From Candidatus Rifleibacteriota bacterium (lineage in GTDB: Bacteria; Riflebacteria; Ozemobacteria; Ozemobacterales; Ozemobacteraceae), in assembly GCA_017526725.1 (NCBI GenBank), contig JAFXRA010000324.1:1-10052 (forward strand): 10,052 nucleotides of DNA. Direction: 5' to 3'. Each line of letters starts with the position of its first letter. Within the stretch, counting starts at the first letter, position 1. This document shows, one piece after another, positions 1 to 5,326 of the stretch. The notes below the pieces were generated by a model that was not told where the DNA came from, ran no database searches, and worked only from the letters and a program-made list of their open reading frames with translations. A program made the position numbers and the translations under genes.

Positions 1-83
1 CTTGCTGGTATTGTTTTGTTCAGGCTCTAAAAGTATCAATTATCTTTGATTATAGATTGCTTATAAAACTTTGCCTAAACAAT

Positions 84-111
84 CATCACCTATCACCAAC
101 CACCAATCACA
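84..111. repeat. degenerate 7-base tandem repeat, four units
   Basis: Four consecutive heptamers can be read: catcacc, tatcacc, aaccacc and aatcaca. They share an (A/T)ATCACC-like consensus. The run ends one base before a 13-bp hairpin, so the two may form one intergenic repeat element. Short heptamer runs of this kind are known in intergenic DNA of several bacterial groups. No function is visible. Confidence 0.55.
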
Positions 112-112
112 C

Positions 113-149
113 CGCCTTCGCTGATTACTAAAAGCGATCAGCGAAGGCG
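113..149. repeat. 13-bp perfect inverted repeat (hairpin)
   Basis: The arm CGCCTTCGCTGAT (113-125) is matched exactly by its reverse complement at 137-149 around an 11-base loop. It starts 6 bases downstream of the stop codon of the minus-strand DUF1653 gene, the position expected for a transcription terminator. On the minus strand the stem is followed by GTGTGATTGG and not a U-run, so an intrinsic terminator is not proven. It could instead be a REP-like element or an mRNA 3'-end stabiliser. Confidence 0.7.
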
Positions 150-155
150 TAAATA

Positions 156-422
156 TTATATCTTCTCAAACCTCTTATAGGTTTTGCCGTCACGCTCTAC
201 TGTCTCATTCCACATAGAAGCAGGGCGCACCCACATTCCACCTTCACCATAGAGAGCTCGATAAACCACCATAGGTTCTTCTGTTTCGCTGTGCCTGGCG
301 ATTGTGATTACCTCATACTCGTTGCCTTTGAAGTGCCTATAGCGACCAGGCTGAATCGAAGCTAAGGCTTCCTTATAAGTTAGCTGAAATTCTGCTTTTT
401 CATTATTGCTTTCCTGTGTCAT
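156..422 (-). CDS. DUF1653 domain protein
   Basis: An 88-residue cytosolic protein. From about residue 25 to the end it matches the DUF1653 (PF07866) pattern closely: GRYRHFKGNEYEVI, then ARHSETEEPMVVYRALYG, then a tryptophan-containing WVRP segment and a closing F. The domain is about 60 residues, found alone or beside nucleic-acid or nucleotide-linked genes, and has no established biochemical activity. About 23 polar residues precede the domain. The ATG has a weak purine-rich site upstream (AAAGG, 9 bases away). It lies 86 bases after the coiled-coil/XRE-like gene in the same direction and is followed by a strong hairpin, so it is probably the last gene of its transcript. Family assignment is firm; the role is unknown. 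Confidence 0.9.
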   Translation of the reverse strand: MTQESNNEKAEFQLTYKEALASIQPGRYRHFKGNEYEVITIARHSETEEPMVVYRALYGEGGMWVRPASMWNETVERDGKTYKRFEKI

Positions 423-508
423 ATACTCTTGCCTTTGCTGCTTTCTTCCATCTTGGGGTATATTTTTAAAAACAATATTCTACATAAAGCCCTACCCAAA
501 AACAAGCT

Positions 509-1327
509 TTATTCATCTAGCTCTTGGGCTGCTATTCTTTGAATTTCTGTGACGACGGAGTCTAAGTCTTCGATGCTGTAATTTTGAGTTCTGATAAAGA
601 ATTCTATGACTATGTCGCTGAGTTTGCTTCTAGAAAGGGTATAACCAGCGGTGGCAAGAAATTCCGAAGCTTCATCAAAATTTAAATGCAGGGCTAGGCA
701 AAGATAAATTGCGGTTTCCTTTGATGGCGAATAATAAGTGTCTGTCATTATTTTTGAAAAAAGTCGGCGGTCAAGGTTTGCTGCCATATAAACATCTTTG
801 CTTTCCAGACCTTTGTTTTTCATGAATTCAACAAGCATTTCGCTGAAAGTTGGAACTAACAATGCTGAATTACTCATTGTAGAAAAGACAATGTTAGCGT
901 TTGGGTTTTGTTTTACCTTTTCTCTGATGGTTTTAAGTATGTTTACTATAATTCCTTCACGCTGACATAGTTTTTTCACTATAGTTTTATTTTTAAAACA
1001 TTTTGTTTCTAATTGTCTAAGTGTCTTCAAAGCAGTATAAGAGGCTTTTTCTCTACCATTTCTTTGAAGTGCTGCTAATTTTTCTTTCTTTTTTTGTTTC
1101 TCTTCTTCTTCTTTTTTTAGTCTGAGTTCTTCTTGCTTTTTTAATTCTTCTCGGTCATTTTCATCTAGATTTCTTGGTCCAATTGAAGCATGAAATGTAT
1201 TATAACTATCTTGCGGCTTAATTCCTTCTAGGGCTTCCAATAAGTCATTCCCATATCTCTCAAATAAATCAAAACAGCCAACAACCAAGCCTTCTTTACG
1301 ATCACTAGAAACCACTGAATTATTCAT
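509..1327 (-). CDS. coiled-coil protein with C-terminal XRE-like helical domain
   Basis: A 272-residue, probably cytosolic protein with no signal peptide or membrane segment. Residues about 55-88 are a Lys/Glu-rich coiled coil with runs such as KKEEEEKQKKKEK. Residues about 161-262 (from FSEMLVEFMKNKGL through the PSKETAIYLCLALHLN stretch to ATAGYTLSRS and the IVIEFFI helix) resemble a helical, XRE-like domain that I recall at the C-terminus of macro-domain and other signalling proteins, mainly in Firmicutes. Nucleic-acid binding is inferred from fold resemblance and is not shown. No macro domain is present: residues 1-160 match nothing I recognise. The start is supported by GGAGA 11 bases upstream. 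It sits between a lipoprotein and a DUF1653 gene, all in one direction. A weak 7-bp stem (484-490 with 506-512) overlaps the stop codon. Confidence 0.75.
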   Translation of the reverse strand: MNNSVVSSDRKEGLVVGCFDLFERYGNDLLEALEGIKPQDSYNTFHASIGPRNLDENDREELKKQEELRLKKEEEEKQKKKEKLAALQRNGREKASYTALKTLRQLETKCFKNKTIVKKLCQREGIIVNILKTIREKVKQNPNANIVFSTMSNSALLVPTFSEMLVEFMKNKGLESKDVYMAANLDRRLFSKIMTDTYYSPSKETAIYLCLALHLNFDEASEFLATAGYTLSRSKLSDIVIEFFIRTQNYSIEDLDSVVTEIQRIAAQELDE

Positions 1328-1390
1328 AATTTTTTATTCTCCAAACTTAATACAATAATTACACCAAAAACCAACTACAATATCACAATA

Positions 1391-2197
1391 TTACTTTTTA
1401 TATACAACTGAATTAGTGGTTCCAAGAATTAAATTATTATTTTCAATTCTTGCATTGGTAGAAAAAAATGAATGTTCATAAGGATCTACAAAGAATATTT
1501 TCCCGTTATTATATGACCAATATCCAGTAATATTACTTTCTATATTATCTTGAATCTGTATATAGTTATCGTATTCAGTTGAATAATAATCGGTTTTTGA
1601 ATAGGTTCCGTTGTTATTTATTGTTAAGCTATCTGTATTCCCTAAGTTATTTGAGTGAACTAATTTATTATCAACAGAATAGAAGTGCCAGTTTCCAACA
1701 AAAGCTGAATTCACACTAGAAAAATAATAATCATTATAGTCTTGGTCCCTTTTTTCGTAAACATCAGCAGGTGAAGTTCCATCGCTAATATTTAATTGAT
1801 TGTTTTTAATAGAGGCAAAAGCAGATAAAGTTTCTCCATTACTAAAATTTAGGTTTAGTTTTCCATTAGAATATGACCAGGTTCCTGAAATATCTAATTC
1901 TAGTTCTTCTTCTGTTTGAACGTAAGTAGAATACTCTGTTTCATAAAAAGAAATAAGCCTAAAACTTCCATTTGATTTCAAACCTAAATATTCAACTTTA
2001 ACTTTGGAATTAGAGTAAACGGTTTTTCCTGCATAGAGAATTTCATACCATTCTCCAACAAGTGATTGATTTATATTACCATTTGATGAATTTTGAGGTG
2101 AAACAGGATTGTAACTACTATCGCTTCCACCACCGCCACAGCCAACAATCAGATAAGCGGCAAATATGAATAAAAATATTAATACTTTATTTTTCAT
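1391..2197 (-). CDS. lipoprotein with two tandem lipocalin-like repeats
   Basis: A 268-residue protein with a lipoprotein signal peptide: basic start MKNK, hydrophobic stretch, lipobox IVGC with Cys20 as the lipidated residue, then a Gly/Ser/Asn-rich linker. The mature part is an internal duplication with a 120-residue offset: about residues 43-148 and 163-268. Anchors that align are VGEW (47-50) with VGNW (167-170), and GTWSYSNGKL (105) with GYWSYNNGKI (225); both copies also hold a TEY(S/D) segment before the second anchor. The opening (V)GxW and later W-x-Y-x-x-G(K) strand pattern resembles lipocalin-like domains of bacterial lipoproteins, a small beta-barrel that often binds a hydrophobic ligand. 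No ligand can be named. AGGAG stands 9 bases before the ATG. It is richer in Asn, Ser and Tyr than its neighbours. Confidence 0.8.
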   Translation of the reverse strand: MKNKVLIFLFIFAAYLIVGCGGGGSDSSYNPVSPQNSSNGNINQSLVGEWYEILYAGKTVYSNSKVKVEYLGLKSNGSFRLISFYETEYSTYVQTEEELELDISGTWSYSNGKLNLNFSNGETLSAFASIKNNQLNISDGTSPADVYEKRDQDYNDYYFSSVNSAFVGNWHFYSVDNKLVHSNNLGNTDSLTINNNGTYSKTDYYSTEYDNYIQIQDNIESNITGYWSYNNGKIFFVDPYEHSFFSTNARIENNNLILGTTNSVVYKK

Positions 2198-2229
2198 TTT
2201 TTTAATCTCCTAAAATTAGATTTAAAAGA

Positions 2230-2235
2230 ATTATA
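2230..2235 (-). promoter_or_regulatory. candidate -10 box for the two-repeat lipoprotein gene
   Basis: The minus strand reads TATAAT about 33 bases before the ATG, placing a start of transcription roughly 25 bases upstream of the gene. No good TTGACA-like box lies at the usual distance, so this is a half-site prediction only. Confidence 0.35.
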
Positions 2236-2256
2236 TAAATAAATGAATCTAAAGTG

Positions 2257-2273
2257 GTCGCTTCTAAGGCGAC
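2257..2273. terminator. small GC-rich hairpin with T-run on the plus-strand side
   Basis: GTCGC (2257-2261) pairs with GCGAC (2269-2273); one G-U and one further A-T pair extend the stem. On the plus strand it is followed by ATTTTTT, the layout of an intrinsic terminator for plus-strand transcription, yet both flanking genes are on the minus strand. In the minus direction it lies 46 bases after the methyltransferase stop and lacks a U-run. It may block antisense transcription, or be a partly bidirectional terminator or a small repeat. Confidence 0.35.
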
Positions 2274-2319
2274 ATTTTTTGGTCTTAAAACTAACAACAA
2301 AAAACAACTACAATAAAAA

Positions 2320-2919
2320 CTAAAATCTATCTATCACTGCTATGGCACAAGGCATGTGACCGTCAATGACATAATAAGAGACATTTTCATAGCCAAGATT
2401 TTTGAAAAATTCTTTGTAAGAATTTAAATCGAATTGGCGATTAAATCTGGCACCTAATAATTCGATAAATTTAACCGCTAAGAGACTTGTTCCCTTGCTT
2501 CCATTTATATAAGTTGGAATAATAATTTTACCGCCTGGCTTAGTAACACGTTCTAATTCTCTTAACGCTTTGTCAGGGGCAGAGAGCAAATGAATAACAT
2601 TCCCAGCAATCACTTTATCAAATGTTTGGTCTTTAAATTCCAGATTTAAAATATCAGCTTTTTGAATTTTAATATTATTAAAATTTTTACATTTCTTTGC
2701 TGTTTGTTTCAGCATTCCATCTGAAAAATCTGTAGCATAGATATATTTGCATTTTGGCGCAATATATTTTGTTATAGCTCCTGTTCCACAGGCACATTCA
2801 AGAACCATATCATAAGAATTTATAAATTCAGCAACTTTTTTGCCGGTATTTACGTATACTCTTTTGTTATAAATTATTTCAAATAAGTCATATAAGGCAG
2901 ATACTTTATCCCAGAACAT
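2320..2919 (-). CDS. class I SAM-dependent methyltransferase
   Basis: A 199-residue cytosolic methyltransferase of the Rossmann-like Methyltransf_11/25 type. Motif I is VLECACGTG (residues 39-47, the glycine-rich SAM loop). The acidic residue after strand 2 is in ATDFSDGM (about 62-69). KADILNLEF (about 87-95) supplies the adenine-contacting Asp region, IAGNVIHLL follows, and KPGGKI (about 127-132) is the conserved post-motif loop. The FWDKVSALYDLFE opening is common in small ubiE-like methyltransferases of unknown substrate. An ATG exists three codons earlier (2926-2928), but AAGGA overlaps it, while the same AAGGA is 9 bases from the ATG at 2917-2919, so I use the latter. The substrate (quinone, lipid, small molecule or protein) cannot be told from the sequence. 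It is transcribed divergently from the MATE exporter gene. Confidence 0.85.
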   Translation of the reverse strand: MFWDKVSALYDLFEIIYNKRVYVNTGKKVAEFINSYDMVLECACGTGAITKYIAPKCKYIYATDFSDGMLKQTAKKCKNFNNIKIQKADILNLEFKDQTFDKVIAGNVIHLLSAPDKALRELERVTKPGGKIIIPTYINGSKGTSLLAVKFIELLGARFNRQFDLNSYKEFFKNLGYENVSYYVIDGHMPCAIAVIDRF

Positions 2920-2968
2920 AAGACACATTCCTTAGGTCTTTTTTATATTCATAATTACATATATTATC

Positions 2969-2974
2969 ATTATA
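2969..2974 (-). promoter_or_regulatory. candidate -10 box for the methyltransferase gene
   Basis: The minus strand reads TATAAT about 49 bases before the chosen ATG in a very AT-rich stretch. A convincing -35 is lacking. The AT content makes chance matches likely. Confidence 0.3.
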
Positions 2975-3069
2975 ATCAATTATCTATTTGGTTATTTTAT
3001 TCTGTTTGAATGAATTAAATTATATTGAAAGTTACAATTCAAAAACTACGTTCCTCATATCCCTTTTTC

Positions 3070-3086
3070 CAAGAATTATATTCTTG
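3070..3086. promoter_or_regulatory. 7-bp palindrome in the divergent intergenic region, possible operator
   Basis: CAAGAAT (3070-3076) and its exact reverse complement ATTCTTG (3080-3086) are separated by TAT. The site lies in the roughly 260-base spacer between the divergent methyltransferase and MATE genes, about 85-115 bases from each -10 candidate. Dimeric repressors bind sites of this shape, but no regulator gene adjoins. The rest of the spacer is AT-rich and holds no gene. Confidence 0.25.
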
Positions 3087-3169
3087 ATTGTTTCAACTTC
3101 TTTTCTTTATTTTTCATAGTCTATGGGCTCTGCCTCTATATACAAAATAGCGAAGTTAAAAACAAAATA

Positions 3170-3178
3170 TGGTATAAT
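3170..3178 (+). promoter_or_regulatory. extended -10 promoter of the MATE gene
   Basis: TGGTATAAT is a textbook extended -10 (TGn plus TATAAT). Only 8 bases separate it from the MATE ATG, so transcription should begin within a base or two of the start codon. No TTGACA-like -35 is seen 16-18 bases upstream, which is usual for extended -10 promoters. No Shine-Dalgarno site precedes the ATG. Confidence 0.6.
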
Positions 3179-3186
3179 GAAAACCT

Positions 3187-4575
3187 ATGTTTAAGTGGAC
3201 TGAAAAAACAGAAATATACAAAAAAGCCTTACTGCTAGCCGTTCCTATGATGGTTCAGATGGGGATAACCAATGCTGTGGGGTTAATAGATAATCTCATG
3301 GTTGGCTCTTTGGGAACAGAGAGCATTACAGCAGTTTCAATAGCCGTTCAGCTTATTTTTGTCTTTAATCTCGGTGTATTTGGTGCAATCTCAGGGCCTG
3401 GTATTTATTGTGCACAGTATTATGGGCAGAAAAATAAAGAGGGGTTCTGGAATGTTTTCCGCTTAAAATTCTGGATATGTTTTATTGTATTGGCCTTGGC
3501 TCTCTTGATTTATAATCTTTTTGATACATTTTTTATTAATTTATATTTAAAGGGTGAGTCATCAGGAATAGACAAGGCTGTAACACTTAATCTCAGCTTG
3601 AATTACTTTAAAATAATGCTTTGGGGGCTTCTTCCTTTTACTGTTACGCAAATTTATGCTTCTTCTCTTAGGGAAACGGGTGAAAGTGTAAAGCCTATGG
3701 TTGCTGGTATTTCGTCTGTTTTTGTTGATGTAATATTTAATTATTTACTTATTTTTGGAAAATGGGGCTTCCCTTGTCTTGGGGTCGAAGGCGCTGCTAT
3801 GGCAACAGTTCTGGCTAGAGTAGTAGAAATGCTGGTAATAGTCATTTGGAGCTATACTGCTAAGGAAAAAATAAAATATATAACTGGTGCTCTGAGAAAA
3901 ATTACTATTCCAGTCAAAGAAATGATGGTAGTAGTTAAGAAAAGTCTGCCTATATTTTTTAATGAATTTTTGTGGGCACTGGGGTTTGTTTCAACATTCC
4001 AATGTTATTCCCTAAAAGGCTTAGATGTTGTTGCTGCCATGAATATATCGGGAACACTGCAAAACTTAGTAATTGTTGTAATAATTTCTATGGGGAATGC
4101 TATAGGAATCCTGATTGGTCAGCAGTTAGGTGCATCCGAGTTTGATAGTGCGAAGGCAAATGCATTACGTTTAACTAGATTTTCTGGCTTTCTTGGGTTT
4201 ATAGTTACTTGTATGGTAATTTCTATTTCTGGAATTTTCCCAACTTTTTTTGAAACTACAGATGCTATTAGAGCTATGGGAAGAAATTTCATAATAATTA
4301 ATGCAATTTGTCTGCCTATGCATGGCATTTTGAATTCTCTTTATTTCGTTTTACGTTCTGGTGGAAAAACCTTTATAACCTTTTTATTTGATAGTGTTTT
4401 CAGTTGGATATTTATTGTTCCTACAGCTTTTATTTTGTGCAAATTCACTGACTTGCCAATCCTGAGTATTTTTATACTAGTAAACGGACTTGAAATAATA
4501 AAAATAATAACTGGCTACATTTTAATCAAAAAAGGCGTCTGGATATCAAATCTTGTTGAAACATCAAATAGTTAA
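3187..4575 (+). CDS. MATE family multidrug/cation efflux transporter
   Basis: A 462-residue inner-membrane protein with about 12 hydrophobic segments, the usual MATE length. MATE proteins export drugs, metabolites or cationic compounds using Na+ or H+ gradients. The N-terminal half shows the family pattern: a KKALLLAVPMM opening helix, LIDNLMVGSLG (about residues 33-43) and AQYYGQKN (about 76-83). The C-terminal half repeats it as ISGTLQNL and IGQQLGASEFDSAKANA, the expected pseudo-twofold repeat. The start is chosen because the first helix begins about 10 residues later, as in relatives. The ATG lacks a Shine-Dalgarno site and follows the -10 box closely, so translation is probably leaderless. 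The substrate and NorM versus DinF-type subgroup cannot be decided. No terminator is seen before the next gene, 136 bases on. Confidence 0.93.
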   Translation: MFKWTEKTEIYKKALLLAVPMMVQMGITNAVGLIDNLMVGSLGTESITAVSIAVQLIFVFNLGVFGAISGPGIYCAQYYGQKNKEGFWNVFRLKFWICFIVLALALLIYNLFDTFFINLYLKGESSGIDKAVTLNLSLNYFKIMLWGLLPFTVTQIYASSLRETGESVKPMVAGISSVFVDVIFNYLLIFGKWGFPCLGVEGAAMATVLARVVEMLVIVIWSYTAKEKIKYITGALRKITIPVKEMMVVVKKSLPIFFNEFLWALGFVSTFQCYSLKGLDVVAAMNISGTLQNLVIVVIISMGNAIGILIGQQLGASEFDSAKANALRLTRFSGFLGFIVTCMVISISGIFPTFFETTDAIRAMGRNFIIINAICLPMHGILNSLYFVLRSGGKTFITFLFDSVFSWIFIVPTAFILCKFTDLPILSIFILVNGLEIIKIITGYILIKKGVWISNLVETSNS

Positions 4576-4613
4576 TTTACATGCAAATTTGGAAAACACA
4601 GAGAATTAAGCAG

Positions 4614-4642
4614 TTGTACAAAAGGAGCTTTTGGTATATATT
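4614..4642 (+). promoter_or_regulatory. promoter for the lipoprotein-polA unit, with palindromic spacer
   Basis: TTGTAC (4614-4619) and TATATT (4637-4642) are 17 bases apart, the ideal spacing. The spacer begins with a 6-bp inverted repeat, CAAAAG then GAG then CTTTTG (4619-4633), placed where a repressor dimer would cover the promoter. Transcription would begin near 4649, leaving a leader of about 60 bases. An AAAGGAG inside the palindrome is not followed by a usable start codon. Confidence 0.5.
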
Positions 4643-4711
4643 GGTAGGTAATCAAAAGATGAAGAATCTTGTTAACTTCAAACAATTTTAATTCGGAGAT
4701 TAGGTTAAAGC

Positions 4712-5302
4712 ATGAATAAAGTATTAGCTGCATTTTTAATGATAGTTCTTGTATTCTCCTCTTTAGGCTGTGGTAGCGGCGGAAAATCTGCTCAAAACGC
4801 TTTTAAAATTGGCTTTAAAGACGATGCAGATCCGTTGCCGGATAGTCCTGCGATTCAAGAAGCACTATTTAGTTACAAATGGGAAGTTAAGTCATTAGAT
4901 GAATTTGTAAAAAGAATTACACCTGTACTTAAATTAAATGGAGCTCTAGATAATATTCAGATTAACGCTGGAATCTACGATTTTAATAAAAATACTAAGC
5001 ATGAAATCATAGAAATCTATTGTTTGATAGGCGAAGATCCTAGAGTAATAAAAATAGACTGTGGGCAAGTTAGTGTAGAAACCTCTCGTCTTAAACAAGG
5101 AGACAATTGGTATATTAGTCTTTATGATGAAAACAATAATGAAATTAAAGGTGATGCCTGGGCTTGGCGTTCTTTCACAAAGAATCAGGTAAGCCAACTC
5201 CAATCTGGTAAAAAATTTGTAGATCCTTATATTACTTATGCTACTGTGAATTATATTATTTTTCAGGATACTAATATTACACTTAAAAGTTTTAAGGAAT
5301 AA
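4712..5302 (+). CDS. small lipoprotein of unknown function
   Basis: A 196-residue protein with a lipoprotein-type signal: MNK start, hydrophobic stretch to FSSLGC with Cys20 the likely lipidated residue (position -3 is Ser, slightly off consensus), then Gly/Ser linker. I do not recognise the mature domain. It is mixed acidic and basic with likely beta strands, including GIYDFNKNTKHEIIEIY, DNWYISLYDENNNEIKGD and a tryptophan pair (WAWRSF). TAGG lies about 8 bases before the ATG, with GGAG further up. It ends 24 bases before polA with no terminator between, so the two are probably cotranscribed. That pairing of an envelope protein with a replication enzyme is more likely positional than functional. 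It shares the Cys20 position and Gly-rich linker with the left-hand lipoprotein, but no other similarity. Confidence 0.75.
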   Translation: MNKVLAAFLMIVLVFSSLGCGSGGKSAQNAFKIGFKDDADPLPDSPAIQEALFSYKWEVKSLDEFVKRITPVLKLNGALDNIQINAGIYDFNKNTKHEIIEIYCLIGEDPRVIKIDCGQVSVETSRLKQGDNWYISLYDENNNEIKGDAWAWRSFTKNQVSQLQSGKKFVDPYITYATVNYIIFQDTNITLKSFKE

Positions 5303-5326
5303 AAATTATTAATAGGGGAAAAATCA

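Noticed and set aside
75..83. CTAAACAAT, the reverse complement of ATTGTTTAG at 9902-9910, as possible terminal inverted repeats of one large element
   Set aside because: Only 9 AT-rich bases match, with no extension, no target duplication and no transposase between; housekeeping polA lies inside.
419..451. Ten-codon minus-strand frame (ATG at 449-451) whose TGA overlaps the DUF1653 ATG, like a coupling leader peptide
   Set aside because: No Shine-Dalgarno site precedes it and the composition is unremarkable; a chance overlap is the simpler reading.
484..512. 7-bp stem ATAAAGC/GCTTTAT after the coiled-coil/XRE-like gene
   Set aside because: It is AT-rich, has a 15-base loop, overlaps the stop codon and lacks a U-run, so it is too weak to call a terminator.
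2920..2928. Earlier ATG for the methyltransferase, adding three residues (MCL)
   Set aside because: AAGGA overlaps this ATG and is correctly spaced only for the ATG at 2917-2919; the family usually opens at MFWDK.
4119..4328. Minus-strand frames inside the MATE and polA genes
   Set aside because: They lie antisense to strongly conserved coding sequence, with no start signals or recognisable domains.
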